Program-made: the position numbers and the translations under genes
NCBI GenBank assembly: GCA_025201805.1
Contig: MU619273.1
Coordinates: forward strand, 130,433-194,432
DNA length: 64,000 nt
DNA from: Parasitella parasitica
Lineage: Eukaryota > Mucoromycota > Mucoromycetes > Mucorales > Mucoraceae
Direction of reading: 5' to 3'
The notes under the pieces: model-generated
The model's database searches: none
Seen by the model: only the letters and a program-made list of their open reading frames with translations
Told to the model about the DNA's origin: nothing
Shown: in pieces, positions 9,765 through 20,708 of the stretch
How the letters are laid out: each line of letters begins with the position of its first letter
How positions within the stretch are numbered: position 1 is the first letter of the stretch

Positions 9765-12108
9765 CTAATGCTTCTTTCCTCGTCTTTTTCTATGGCTTTT
9801 GTTGACTATAATATGGTCAGCCCAATCATGCGTTTGATTCATCATTAGCTCCTCTTCCCTCGACACAACTTGTCTAGTGCCCCACACAGTACGTGGACCT
9901 CTGCTCACATGGGCAGCGGGCACAATGAGATCCTCTTCAGGAGCCGAGGACGCAGCAGATTCGCTCAGTGCTTGTGATAGCTGTTCTTCGCTTTCCTCTG
10001 CTGTCATTACAGGACGGTACATGGAAAAGAAGGGGTCATTTTCCAACATTTGACGCTCTGCCTCATGTTCTTTGACAACTTGAAACTTCTGCCTGTTTTC
10101 TGCCTGTTTTCTTCTCTGATCCTCCTTTCTCTCTTTGTCTTTTCGTTTCTTTACCCGAGCTACCAATTCCTCTAATAACAATAACAATAACAATAATAAT
10201 AAAAGTGTCAATGTCGAGCCCTCCGAGATAAGAAAAAAAAAAAAACTGTACATACCGTTGTATATTTGTATCGTTTCAGGAGACACAATGTCCTTGACGT
10301 TGATTTCCATGAACGTAACATCACAAGCAAGCGGCAAATGACCCAAATATTTGCATTTCTTTCGAAGATCTTCAGTCAGCGTCGATTCTTGCACGCTGGT
10401 TGCCTGCACCTGAAGTTGATGAGGGAATTGGTCATAGTTGCCAAATTCATGTTTCAAAATACGAATGTCGAGAGGATGCAAATAGACATGCTGTCCATCA
10501 ACAGCCTGGTAAAAATAAAAGTCAGTGGCAGGTGTGTTGTTGTTATTGCCATGGCACTGATGTGTAGTGGCTACTGAAGGAGACTGATTTGCATTGATAT
10601 CGTCGCCCGCTTGATGGGAGAGTTGATACTGACGGTACGCTTCGGGCACTTGCTCCTGCGCCTTATCAGCTTGATGCAGCTGTTGGGACACTGGTGTCTT
10701 TCCGTGTTTCTTTGCATATTTTGCAACTGCTTCAAACATCATATCTGAAGTTTGAATAGCCAGCTCCAGCTCTTTTGTGTTTTGCTCATCCAATTGCTTC
10801 ATTTTGGCCAATATTTGATCAACGCTTTTCTCGATAAAGGGCATCTCCTCAGCAGAGCCCCATCCTTTTGCATCGGCCATAGCATCGTTCAATTCAACGC
10901 AATCTCTATTATGCTCTCGTTTAAGGTAGTCTGGACTTGCTAGCATAAATCGAGCAAATGTCATTGCTCCAGGCGTAAAATGCCAAGGTATCAAAGGTGT
11001 GTCTGGTTTCATGTAGTTACAAGTGACATTAGGTGGTAGAGGCCACGTATCAGAGAGTGGAAATGCTAATGTGGAATCATTTGCTCGCTGCATCAATGCC
11101 ATGTCAACTCGATCGCCCTCGGTGACGCCACAGCTTAACGTCGTTGATGCCGTGGTTGCTGCAGCCGCAGCAGCTGCTTCTGCTGTAGTGGTAGTAGTAG
11201 CTGATTGGCGATGATGGTCTGATACAGCAAAAGGCTTCATAATGCGGACTGGCTTGAGATCAGCTTCATAAATAGAGTCCCAGCAGATGGGGCATTTGCG
11301 CCAATTCCTTTTGGATTCACGCAAGGCAAGATAGTGTAAAATGCACGGTAAACAGTAGATATGGCCACATTTAGTTACTCTGGCAGCTGTAGGAGGTGAT
11401 AAGCAGATCGGACACAACTGAGTCTCTGAAGAGGAGATGAGCTACGCTGATTGATTAGTAACAAGTTCGGGTAAGAAACCAAACAATTCAATACTTTACA
11501 ACTTGCTCGATAGTTTCCCAATCAAAATTGATGTCTGGATCTGCCAATTGATAGATGTAATTACCAGTGGAATTCAACATGAATCGAAAACTACATGACA
11601 TGAGCATGTGCGTATTTTTAGAGTCACTGTAGTCCCATGCCTCCCTGTCTGCCTTACTTTGCATTAATAAACCTTTCTTTGTTGAAAGGTTGATAAGACG
11701 TTGTCCTTGCTTTTCGATGTGGAGTTGCAGGAGGTGCTTGTCTTTCAGGAAAAGAAAATCCAAGTAAATGGTTCAGAGACACTCGCCCCTTCTTGTCTGT
11801 TGATCCACCAGTACGTTGAGCTACTTGAAGCAGGTTCAAGCTGTCCAAATCAGAAACTACTCGCTCATAATCTCGATTGCCATTGTTGGAAGGGCGCTTT
11901 TTGTCTGTATGTAATTTTGCAAATTAGTGTCGCGTAGAGTTATACGATCGTATTTCCACACAGTATAATAAAACTCACTTGGGCGTTTCTTCCTGCCATT
12001 TCCGTTGTTTCTGTCTCGAGAAGATGTGCTGCCATTGTTACTGTTTGCTCTTCCTTCGCCTGCTGATGCTGATGGTACAAAACTGGCTGCTGACGCATTC
12101 ATACTCAT
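9765..12108 (-). CDS. RNF10-like RING-finger E3 ubiquitin ligase
   Basis: Five exons on the minus strand (12108-11979, 11904-11658, 11590-11500, 11441-10256, 10171-9765) join in phase to about 686 aa. A low-complexity N-terminus leads to NHLLGFSFPE, then FNKERFINANFRF and DPDINFDWETIEQV, all matching the order seen in animal RNF10. The C3HC4 RING is at about residues 166-209 (CPICLSPPTAARVTKCGHIYC, with the CPIC pair at the end). A long charged C-terminal part with coiled-coil-like KKRKDKERKEDQRRK follows. In animals RNF10 ubiquitinates 40S proteins uS3/uS5 during ribosome quality control; the same role here is inference. The last intron (10255-10172) is 84 nt, a multiple of three without a stop, so an unspliced message would insert a poly-Leu segment. 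Confidence 0.88.
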
Positions 12109-12985
12109 TATGAGGATTTGAAATCAATTGAAATCGTTTCAAAAAAAAGAAAAAAAAAAAAATGTATATATATTATTGTCGTCTAAATTATATACATAAA
12201 TTCACAAAGGCTTTTTGTACAAAGTTTAAAACACTAGTGTCTAAACAGACAAAGCTTCAAGAAGGAAAAGAGAAAAAGAAAATTTTTTATTTGTATATGC
12301 TTCATTGTCGCTTCGCGAAACACACATACGTCGCAGCAACCACAGATGCATTGACATTAGCTCAATGCCAAGTTCTCTATAACGAACCACAGTTTTTTAT
12401 TCTGCGTACTGTAACATAAATTAAGCGTAGCAAAGTATTTTCGAGTGTTATTCACCCCCAAAGCTTGCTTTAACAATTCTGTAACAAAAAAAAAAAGTCT
12501 TAATTTTGAGATATCATCTGCGTTCGTTGTGCAAAAATTAATGATTTTTTAAATCTGAAGACAAAATTATTTACATACAAAATTAAATGGGCTACCAAGC
12601 ACAAAAATATAAAGCCATAATAAAGTTATTTTTCGCAAAGATATACAAGGGTCTTTCACAATTTGAAGTTGCCTCCTGTCTTCATAATCCTAGAAATTGA
12701 AAGAATTGAAGCGGGTATTCACGGTAAATCACACCATTCGCCTGCAAATCATGAAATTAATCTCATTACCTAACCGGAGAACACGTACAGTAGAAAAGTC
12801 CCTGTAAACTTACAAAGCAATCATGCAGCTCTTCCCAATGTATGATGTAATATTGTTCCTTTATTGAGGGCTAAATAATTTATCCTCTGGTATTTAAACC
12901 AGATGGTTCGAAAATGCGAGGTTGATTTCTTTTTTTCTTTTTCCCGTTTTTTATTCCTTTTTGATCTCTACCAGCCGAGCAAACC
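12109..12985. other. Divergent promoter region between the RNF10-like and SYLF-SH3 genes
   Basis: Nearly 0.9 kb of AT-rich sequence with A/T runs and pyrimidine-rich stretches just upstream of the plus-strand start. No supported coding sequence. Confidence 0.5.
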
Positions 12986-13749
12986 ATGAAGAAAATAAAT
13001 AATTTCGCCTCAAGTATCGCGACTACAGTTAATTCGCCTATTCCTACCAGCCTAAGAGGTAAGCTGAGGTCTGTTTATTTTGAATGTCATTCTGAATATG
13101 TATAAATAAAAATTAGGTGAATGTCAAAAAGCAGCGAAAATCCTCAACAGCTTTATAGGTTAAGCGAAAAAAAGATAAAAAAAAAAAGCAAAAATTAGTG
13201 TATTGACATTAATGCTGTAGACCCTGGACAAGGAATGGACAAGATAATACCTGAGAATATTTTGGAAAAAGCCCAGGGTTTAGCCATTTATACAGTGCTC
13301 AAAGCAGGTTTTTTGTTCTCGGGACGTGCAGGAAGTGGCATTGTTATTTCAAGGTAAATGTAGAGTCATTGGTTCAAGTCGAAAGATACTAATAATACCA
13401 ATGTGCGGTTTAGATTACCTGAAGGAGGTAAACATTGTAGCGCTTTTTTTTTTATAATGTACAATAAGCGTGTAACATGATATCATACACTTTAGGCTGG
13501 TCAGCTCCATCGGCCATTGCAACTGGTGGTATAGGCGCAGGTGGTCAAATCGGTAAGTCGTTGCATAACACTAATAAGACTATGAACAGATAAATATTAA
13601 CAGATAAACAAAAGGTGCCGAATTGACCGATTTCGTGCTTGTTTTGAATACCCAACAAGCTGTCAAGACTTTTTCTCAGGCTGGCAACGTTACCTTGGGC
13701 GGCAATGTGTCAAGTAAGTAAAAATAAAGGGAGGAGGAGGGGAGGGGGG

Positions 13750-13792
<43 letters not shown>

Positions 13793-14702
13793 GAAAACAA
13801 GGAGTTCATAGCCAAAGTGGTACTTAGCATTTTGCGTTTAGTTGCTGCTGGGCCTCTCGGACGCAACGCGGAGGCGTCTGGCAGTGCCAATTTAAAGCAT
13901 ATTGCCGCCATCTACTCATATAGCAAGACGAGAGGCTTGTTTGCAGGTGTATCGTTAGAAGGCTCTGTGGTAGTCTCAAGAGGAGATGCTAACGAGAAGC
14001 TTTACGGACGACGTGTTACTGCCAAGGAATTGCTCAGTGGAGCTATACCTCCCCCACCTGAGGCTGATGCGTTGTACAGAGCCTTGAATGCCAAGTTTCA
14101 TACATTGGGAGAGCAGACGTATTCGCCACGTAGCATCAATGGGGAAGACGGCTCTCCTCGCTCTATAGGACGCAGTAGTAGCACATTTAAGAGTACACAT
14201 ATATCTGCACCAGGCACATTACGACAGCCACCTCCAATTAGACAGTCAGGCGGTTATGGCGCGCCAATGGCTATGCCACAGCAACCCTACAGCTCATCGC
14301 CATCCTCTCCGCCTGCTTACAATAATAATTACAATAATAGTTACGGACAAGATGTCAAACCACAGATGAATAACTACAGCAGCGCGAATAATCCTGCCAC
14401 TCAAGCAGCCGCCAAAAGAGCGCCACCGCCACCTCCTCCTAGTAGAAAGCCTGTAATGGCGCCATCAGAACCAGTTGCAAAAGCTCTTTATGCATTTGAG
14501 GGCCAACAACAGGGTGATTTAAGCTTCCAGGAAGGAGAAGTGATTACAATCGTCCAGAAAACTGATAGTCAGGATGACTGGTGGACTGGAAAGATCAATG
14601 GTAGACAAGGCATTGTAAGTATTGGAGAGAAGGAGAAAAAAAGAAAAGAGGCTAACTACATGTTTTCTGTAGTTTCCTGCAAATTATGTTCAATTGCAAT
14701 GA
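12986..14702 (+). CDS. SYLF-SH3 protein of the Ysc84/Lsb3 (SH3YL1) family
   Basis: Eight exons (12986-13058, 13117-13158, 13221-13353, 13414-13427, 13496-13552, 13615-13713, 13842-14614, 14673-14702) join in phase to 406 aa. The SYLF domain fills about residues 20-215 with hallmark strings AGFLFSGRAGSGIVISR, GWSAPSAIATGG, GGQIGAELTDFVLVLN and AAGPLGRNAEASG. A Pro/Tyr/Asn-rich linker follows, and then a C-terminal SH3 domain (AKALYAFEGQQQGDLSF, DDWWTGKINGRQGI, FPANYVQLQ). The family binds actin and phosphoinositides, and its SH3 binds WASP/Las17 at endocytic actin patches. Exon 4 is only 14 nt but is needed to restore RLPEG before GWSAP. A GA repeat of about 38 nt lies in intron 6. Confidence 0.92.
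13751..13788. repeat. (GA)n microsatellite in an intron
   Basis: About 19 GA units inside intron 6 of the SYLF-SH3 gene, preceded by a G-rich stretch. Confidence 0.85.
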
Positions 14703-15041
14703 TTGAATAATTGCAATTTTTAATAAATTAATTAATAAATTTAAAGCTATACTACAATGCAAGGTATTCTTGACCGCTTGTTCAATATAAGGAATCTTAT
14801 CGGTGTGAATGCTGTAAATAAACGCTTTGATATGCTTGTATCTGCCTGAATTTAAACGACTCATAAAAAACTCTTGTTATTGCAGGTGTAGAGATCCCCC
14901 CACCCAATTCGCATCTATTGCTTAATTATGACCAACATGATCAACCATTAGAAGAAAAAAGTCGACACCAACTCGTGATGTCTCTTCGATGTAATTGGAG
15001 GATGCAATATACCGGTACAGTAACTCCACAAGTTGAAACAA
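14703..15041. other. Intergenic, with an open stretch on the plus strand
   Basis: From about 14885 to 15103 the plus strand is open (for example MSLRCNWRMQYTGTVTPQ) and begins after a good 3' splice-site sequence (CTTGTTATTGCAG). I find no matching upstream exon, and the minus-strand retroelement relic overlaps its end. Left unassigned. Confidence 0.3.
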
Positions 15042-15698
15042 TCACTTGCCTTCCAAATCACGAAATAAGGTACAACCATTCATTGATTTCCCAGGTACTG
15101 TAGAAATCATAGACTTGTAAGCCGCGTATTTTGTTCCAAGAGTTTGCGCCATATCTACAACAGGCATACCAGCCTTTTTCAGCGTTGCCACAATTGTCCT
15201 GTCTTTACGACGAGCAAGGAGCACGGAGAAGGGGATTGCCACAAACACATGCCACTTCATAATTGCTTTAAAGCGACTCATTTCCATGTAGTCACCAAAA
15301 TCAATGTTGAGAGAATAATGGCAGGAGCTTTTTTCCCAATAAATACTTATATCTAGGCAGGCAAAATATTTGATTGATGTCTTGTTGTCTGTCAATAACT
15401 TGATGATCGAGTTTCCAATATTCTGCAGCTCTCTTACCTTGATTGGCCTTTGTGTCTCTTCTTTGGTTCAAAACCCCATGTGTCTGTATGAGTAGTGAGT
15501 GAACTCCCCCAACCGGTGGCTGAACTTTCTGTCGTGATGATTACCTTTGGCTTTTGCGCGGTTATTCTGTGTATTGGTAGACCATTCTTGTCTGTCAAGA
15601 ATTTCTGCCACCATGTCGCTTCCTCCACCGCTGATTGATCCAGATGACAACGTTCTCCCCAGTTGTGTGCATGCGGCGCTAAGCTTCTCGATAGGCAT
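15042..15698 (-). pseudogene. Degenerate retroelement fragment (RNase H region)
   Basis: Read on the minus strand, 15698-15434 gives in shifting frames WWQKFLTDKNGLPIH, KPKVIITTESSATGWGSSL and, after a stop, RELQNIGNSIIKLLTDNKTS. This is the order and spacing of the RNase H domain of LTR/DIRS-type retroelements (WW..L..NG, then TDAS..GWG, then the E and DN motifs). The expected TDAS reads TESS, and stops and frameshifts break the frame, so it is inactive. The adjoining 15395-15042 stretch is a 117-aa open frame with a weak helix-turn-helix look (AGMPVVDMAQTLG); whether it belongs to the same element is unclear. No LTRs were recognised. Confidence 0.6.
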
Positions 15699-16303
15699 CC
15701 TGATCTGATACTACATTCCAGTAGCTTTATAGTAACATCTTGTGTGTGCGGTCGTCATTTTCATATCTTTTTTTTTATTTTTTATTTTAGGCTGAAAAAT
15801 GTATAAGCACTGTCATCAGTCTAGTACGACTGTATCATAAGTTTCGCATCATACTGAGCTACAAGATGCACTGCCAGCTCTTAAGTTAGCCTTTTCATAT
15901 CCAAAGACTACTAAAACAGGTTTCCTAAGCATATTACTTGTAACGTATTACGTTTGTGCTTTTAAAATCTACAGTATAAAATTGCAGAACATTGGCAATT
16001 CGCTTTAGCCTTGCATTGAAAGACATCCGACATCATGGTGTCATGCAGGAGCATATCACGACTACACATTCACTTTGATTATTCAAGCAAATTTGTATAA
16101 GAGAATCTTTCTAGACAGCTTCGTCTTGCAAAACAAAAGCACTCTTGACGGATCGCTCTAAACCATGTTCAATTGCCTTGATCTGACGTTTAAAATAACT
16201 GAAAAAAAAAAAAAAAAAACTGTATATAAAACAACATTTTTTCATTATTCCATTCATTTTTCATTCTGTTTAGCAGACCCAACTGTACAAAGTTTAGCAT
16301 AGA
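15699..16303. other. Intergenic region upstream of the GIG1-type gene
   Basis: About 0.6 kb of AT-rich sequence with T/A runs and an A run at about 16202-16219. No coding evidence on either strand. Confidence 0.45.
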
Positions 16304-16825
16304 ATGCCTCCTGTTACAGAAGAACACATATACACCGATCATGTTCATCCCTGGGAAGAGATTGTCGAGTATGTTTGTAAGTATATAACGCCATGATGAA
16401 AAGAAAACACACAATAAATACAAAAGTTATAAGCCCGTAACGAAGTGAGCAAACTGCGCAGAAATGTCGATGGCCAGGCAGTGTACAAAAAGTGGACTTC
16501 TGACACTCTGGAGAGATACGGTACGGTTGAAAATTTCCTATTAAAAGAAAAGCTTCACTGGCCTGTTGATGATCCCAAGCCAATTTTGGTGCTCCCAAAT
16601 GACTTTCCTTATTCAGTTGACCCTGGAATTGAGCATATCTTGATCTGGTCTAAAGAGCCCTTGGACGCTGAATATGTAGAATCTGTATTAGACGAAAGAT
16701 ACGGCGCAACAGTTTGGGAATGGGTCTATTTTGTTAATCCGCCTGAATGGCAGAGCATTCCTACCTTGCCTCATGTGCATGTATTTATGCGCAAACGAGT
16801 CGCCACTGATGGTTTGAATAAATAA
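16304..16825 (+). CDS. GIG1-type protein (DUF3605, N-acetylglucosamine-induced protein 1 family)
   Basis: Two exons (16304-16376, 16434-16825) join in phase (EYV-SRNEVSKLRR) to give 154 aa. Recognisable family features are the Tyr/Glu-rich middle (ERYGTVENFLLKEKLHW), the conserved LPNDFPYSVDPGIEHILIWSK block and the closing WEWVYFVNPPEWQSIP and HVHVFMR. The fungal DUF3605/GIG1 family is small and soluble; the Candida member is induced by N-acetylglucosamine, and the biochemical activity is not established. The length is usual for the family. No transmembrane segment or signal peptide is seen. Confidence 0.8.
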
Positions 16826-16916
16826 CAAGCCTGTTGTGCTGATCATGATAAAAGAAAACATATTGTTTTTTTTTTGTGCAGGCTTGTAATAATAATATAT
16901 GTGCATTATCAATTGA

Positions 16917-17376
16917 ATGTGCCACAAAAGCAGTTCAGAAGTTTGTTGTGATAGCAACTGCCTTGGCAACAAGTAGATCTTGAAATTCAGTTTGTGTAAT
17001 TTACACACTTCTTTGTATTCTTTTTCTTTTTCAGCGATCTGATTGAAATGACCCAGCAGCATCGACTTTCACTGCATCTGATGTCAGTCAATCTGAGAAG
17101 GCCAGACGCTAAGCTTTTTACAGGTAGTACACTGATTCGATTTGAAAGGGTACATATTTATCAACACTTGTATTTTTTTTTTTTTTTTGCGCATACAATC
17201 ATGCTGATGCATCCCTTGATGATTTTATAGGCTTTCAAGATGTACATTCACAGATGGCTAGTATACCTGGGCTGTGTAGCTCTTGTTTGTTTGTTGCTAA
17301 TGATGGATCTAGCCAACTCAGAGCCAACAAGAGTGAAATGACTCACCAAATGTCTGCTCGAATATGCCTTTTTTAA
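16917..17376 (+). CDS. Possible small three-exon gene, unknown product
   Basis: Exons 16917-16972, 17035-17123 and 17231-17376 join in phase into 96 aa. The middle exon is preceded by a strong pyrimidine tract and CAG, and both other junctions have GT and TATAG. The product starts with a Cys-rich stretch (SSEVCCDSNC), continues DLIEMTQQHRLSLHLMSVN and ends SARICLF. No domain is recognised. Support is only splice-site quality and frame continuity, and the first donor is weak. It is squeezed between two real genes on the same strand and could be chance. Confidence 0.3.
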
Positions 17377-17422
17377 GCATCCGCATCTTTTTCGCCCTTG
17401 ACCGAGCAAATGTTTGATGGGT

Positions 17423-17430
17423 ATATAAAT
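17423..17430 (+). promoter_or_regulatory. TATA-like element upstream of chorismate mutase
   Basis: TATATAAAT-type sequence about 65 nt before the ATG at 17494, followed by a pyrimidine-rich leader (TTCTTCTTCTTG), as expected for a fungal core promoter. Confidence 0.4.
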
Positions 17431-17493
17431 AAAGCTAGTTTTGCCTTAATTTATATTCTTCTTCTTGTGCTATCATAATTTAAAAAACTAAAA

Positions 17494-18626
17494 ATGATGA
17501 CTGACGGCTCTTACACACTGGACAAACTTCGCAGCACTTTGATCCGTTTAGAAGATACAATCATCTTTGGTAAAATAGGCTTTCATTGATGCAAAATCCT
17601 TCCATGATGGCAAAAGAAGAAAAAAATTTTTTTTTTACAACTTTTACTGATTCAAAAAATAGCACTTATCGAACGAGCTCAATTTGCCTTGAATCCTTGT
17701 GTATATAAAAAAGGTGATCTTGAATTCAAAGGTGCAACTGGCGATCGCAGCTTTTTGGAGTATTTCTTCTGGGAAACTGAAAAAGTGCATGGTAAATATT
17801 TGATTTTGAGAATAGCAACATTTATTGATTTGCGATTCTCTCTCGCTCTCTTTCAAACAGCCAAAGTGCGCAGATATACAAGGTATACTGAAAATTGCGT
17901 TTCCAAATTAACTATCCACTAATTGCTTGTAAAAAAAAAACAACAACAACAACACAACACAATAAAACAAAACAAAACAAAAAGCCCTGATGAATATGCA
18001 TTTACATCTCCTTTGCCAGAGCCAATTCTTCCACCACTCGATTTTGACAGATTTCTGGAGCCAAACACGATCAATGTCAATGACCGAATCATGGACATCT
18101 ATGTCAAGGACATTGTTCCTACCATCTCTAAAAACACAGACGACATGAATTACGGTAGCTCAGTGACAAAAGACATTGAAGCGCTGCAAGCCTTGAGTAA
18201 ACGTATTCATTACGGTAAGCAAGCAACTATCGTAGCCTGCTCTTTCCTTTTTTTTTTTTTTTTTTTTGCTGAATCAGTAACATGATAGGCAAGTTTATTG
18301 CAGAATCCAAGTTTAGGTCGAATCCCGAGGAGTATATTCGCTTGGCTGTGGCTGAAGACCGAGAAAAGATCGACGAATTGCTAACAAATAGGGCTGTCGA
18401 AAAGAAGGTGCTGGAAAGACTTCGCAGAAAGGCTTTGGTTTACGGCCAGACACTGGATGAAGAGCAAGAAGGCACAAGCAAGCATTTGCGTATCCCAGTA
18501 GATGTCGTTGTGGATCTGTACAAAAAATGGGCGATTCCCTTGACCAAGGAAGTCGAAGTTGATTATCTTATTGCTAGAGGAAAAAACGCTGCTGCTGCTG
18601 CTGCTGCTGCAGTGAGTAATCAATAA
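17494..18626 (+). CDS. ARO7: Chorismate mutase (AroQ, yeast Aro7 type)
   Basis: Five exons (17494-17569, 17663-17791, 17861-17882, 17985-18214, 18289-18626) join in phase to 264 aa. The all-helical AroQ fold matches yeast Aro7 along its length: LDKLRSTLIRLEDTIIF, ALIERAQFALN, SFLEYFFWETEKVH, SPDEYAFTSPLPEPILPP, YGSSVTKDIEALQALSKRIHYGKF and a final EVEVDYLIARG. It converts chorismate to prephenate, the branch point to phenylalanine and tyrosine, in the cytosol. The helical regulatory segment (NVNDRIMDIYVKDIVP) is present, so Trp activation and Tyr inhibition as in yeast are likely. An Ala run coded by GCT repeats extends the C-terminus and looks like a recent microsatellite addition. Exon 3 is only 22 nt. 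Confidence 0.95.
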
Positions 18627-18852
18627 AGTTTTGTATTGATTATATTTGCAAAATCGTTCAATTTAAAGTATACATGTGCATATATATTTGTGTCAGGTTA
18701 ATGCAACAATAGACAAACAAAACTTTATACATCGACATCCGAGGGAGTTTTGCATCCAAACATTGTATGAACCGATACATTTAAAAATAGGCCTCGTCAT
18801 AATATGATACTTCTGATGCGTATGAACGCAAATCAAGAAGGAGAGACCCACA

Positions 18853-20048
18853 ATGAAGAAAACCCCCCTAGTACAAAACAGCATTGTTTTTCCTTTTTCA
18901 TTTTCTCTTGCTTATTCATGCGCTGCTTTGGCTAATAATATGGATCCTCCATCATTGATAGACGAACGGCTCGACCCACAGCACAACTTGCATCAGCTGC
19001 AGCTACCGGCTACACCACGTCCTAGTAGAGCCAGCGTTTTCAGCACAGCCTATTCTAGCCGACCCAACCCAAATGCAGCCATCAACACTATTCGCTACCC
19101 ACCCCGCATTCCGAGGTTGAGGCGGCCGCAAGTGCCTGCTCACAGAGACACAAGCGCCAGAGATCGCCCAAGCAGCATCAGCTCAGCGGTTTCAATGACA
19201 AGAGATTTGCATAGACAGTCTGGGTCTTCCATAGATCCTGATGAATATCAGCAAATAAACGATGATGTGATCCTCAGCAATAGCATCTACGACTTGCATT
19301 GTGTGGCAGACGAAAAGGCAGTCGATTTAGCACATATTTGCAATATAGACATTGAAAAAGTGCCTTCAAGCACAAATTTTGTTTCGTTGGAGTTTGCAGT
19401 GGTATCAGAAGACGGAGGACAGTATAGCTCAACTTACAACGTTCACAACATTCTCAAAAACGATGGCACAGTGTACTGGTATGTGGTAAATACAGAGAGT
19501 TGTAAAAAAAAAAAAAAAAGTTAAATGAGATACATCTAGTTCTGAGCGATGCGGCACAATCAACATTTTACTGCAATACAGAGGCGTGGAAGATGTTAAA
19601 AAGCAACACGGCAGATACTGCGTGCTGTCGCATATTGTCATTAAATCGCCCACTCATGGATATACAGCACCGTGTAAGGAAGGCATGATTTTCATATCGC
19701 ACAAGCCTATTGACGTTGAGGGTGAGTTCACACATATAGACATACATCTAGGTACTTTTCTGATCATTTCGATGCGCAGGGACTCGAGCATTTGATCTAT
19801 TCACAAAGAATAATTTCGAAAAGTACACGCAGCTAAACCAACACAGCCTAGACGACTCTGACCCCGTTGCATGGTTTAGTGCGTCAAATCAGCGCCAATG
19901 CGTGGTGAATATGCAAGAAAAAAGTGGGAAATACGTTTTAATCAAATTACTGCGAGCAGACTACGAGTCAGAGAACATGGATCTGCAGTACATTGGTTTT
20001 GTGGGCTACACAGGGAGCCGGTGCTTTGCGAAAGCCAAAATTTGCTAG
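18853..20048 (+). CDS. Unknown protein with a conserved-looking beta-rich C-terminal domain
   Basis: Three exons (18853-19478, 19540-19721, 19780-20048) join in phase to 358 aa from the first Met. A second Met at about 18942 (MDPPSLIDERLD) may be the true start, because the upstream 30 residues look like leader sequence rather than protein. The N-terminal 130 residues are Pro/Ser/Arg-rich. From about residue 140 a globular region follows (VILSNSIYDLHCVADEKAVDLAHICNIDIEK, NILLQYRGVEDV, CVLSHIVIKSPTHGYTAPCKEG) ending with GKYVLIKLLRADYESENMD and YIGFVGYTGSRCFAKAKIC. The ending resembles a jelly-roll, galactose-binding-like fold such as APC10/DOC; that is a fold-level guess. The family name is not recognised. 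Confidence 0.7.
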
Positions 20049-20073
20049 GATTATTTACAAGGCGTGGTTTTTA

Positions 20074-20583
20074 TTAAAGTCGTTGTTTTCGCTGCTTCTT
20101 TAACTTTTTCAAAAACTCTTTTCCTTTTTCCATCTGGAAATCATCTCCACTGTTTAAAAGCGCATTCACCAGTCCAGTTGCAATATTATCGCTGCAGTAA
20201 ATAGTTAGTGCATGCACGCAGAAAAGACGGATGAGTGATACTTGCTTTAATAAAGAGTCTTCCAAGCTTTTCTCCTGTTGTCGCAAATTCACATACTCGA
20301 ATCCTGGCATATTGGGAGCGAGGTTAAAGTGTCGCAACTCAAACCCACCCAGAAACTCGTTGTCTGTTGGGTCTCTAAAGGCCATCGTCCCAAAGTCATC
20401 GGCTTCGCAGCTTTCATCGTCCTCATAATCATCATCGTCGTCGTCAGGTAAATCAGGGCCCAACAGATCACTTAGATAGTTGGCGTATCGAGGCTGTCCG
20501 GTAATGGTTTCTCTTTCATTGTAATCGTCGTCATCGTCGTCATCGTCGTCGTCGTTGTCGGTTGCATTTGGCTGCACGCTCAT
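20074..20583 (-). CDS. Acidic unknown protein
   Basis: Single open frame of 169 aa. It begins with an Asp run (residues 10-19), has a second acidic block (LPDDDDDDYEDDES), then a more ordered part (NEFLGGFELRHFNLAPNMPGFEYVNLRQQEKSLEDSL) and a very basic C-terminus (KGKEFLKKLKKQRKQRL). An intron-like 50-nt segment (GTATCAC to CTGCAG, with a CTAAC branch site) lies in the middle of the frame, but removing it shifts the frame straight into a stop, so it is read through here. Acidic plus basic ends suggest a nuclear or nucleolar protein; the family is not recognised. Confidence 0.5.
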   Translation of the reverse strand: MSVQPNATDNDDDDDDDDDDYNERETITGQPRYANYLSDLLGPDLPDDDDDDYEDDESCEADDFGTMAFRDPTDNEFLGGFELRHFNLAPNMPGFEYVNLRQQEKSLEDSLLKQVSLIRLFCVHALTIYCSDNIATGLVNALLNSGDDFQMEKGKEFLKKLKKQRKQRL

Positions 20584-20708
20584 TTGTACAGCGCTGTCAT
20601 CCTCGTCTTTGTATACTATCGATGAGCCAACAACATGTACAGAGCTAGTTTGGTGATTAATGCATGGCTCATGATGAGGGGGGGGGTATATAGGGCAGTC
20701 CTTACTTG

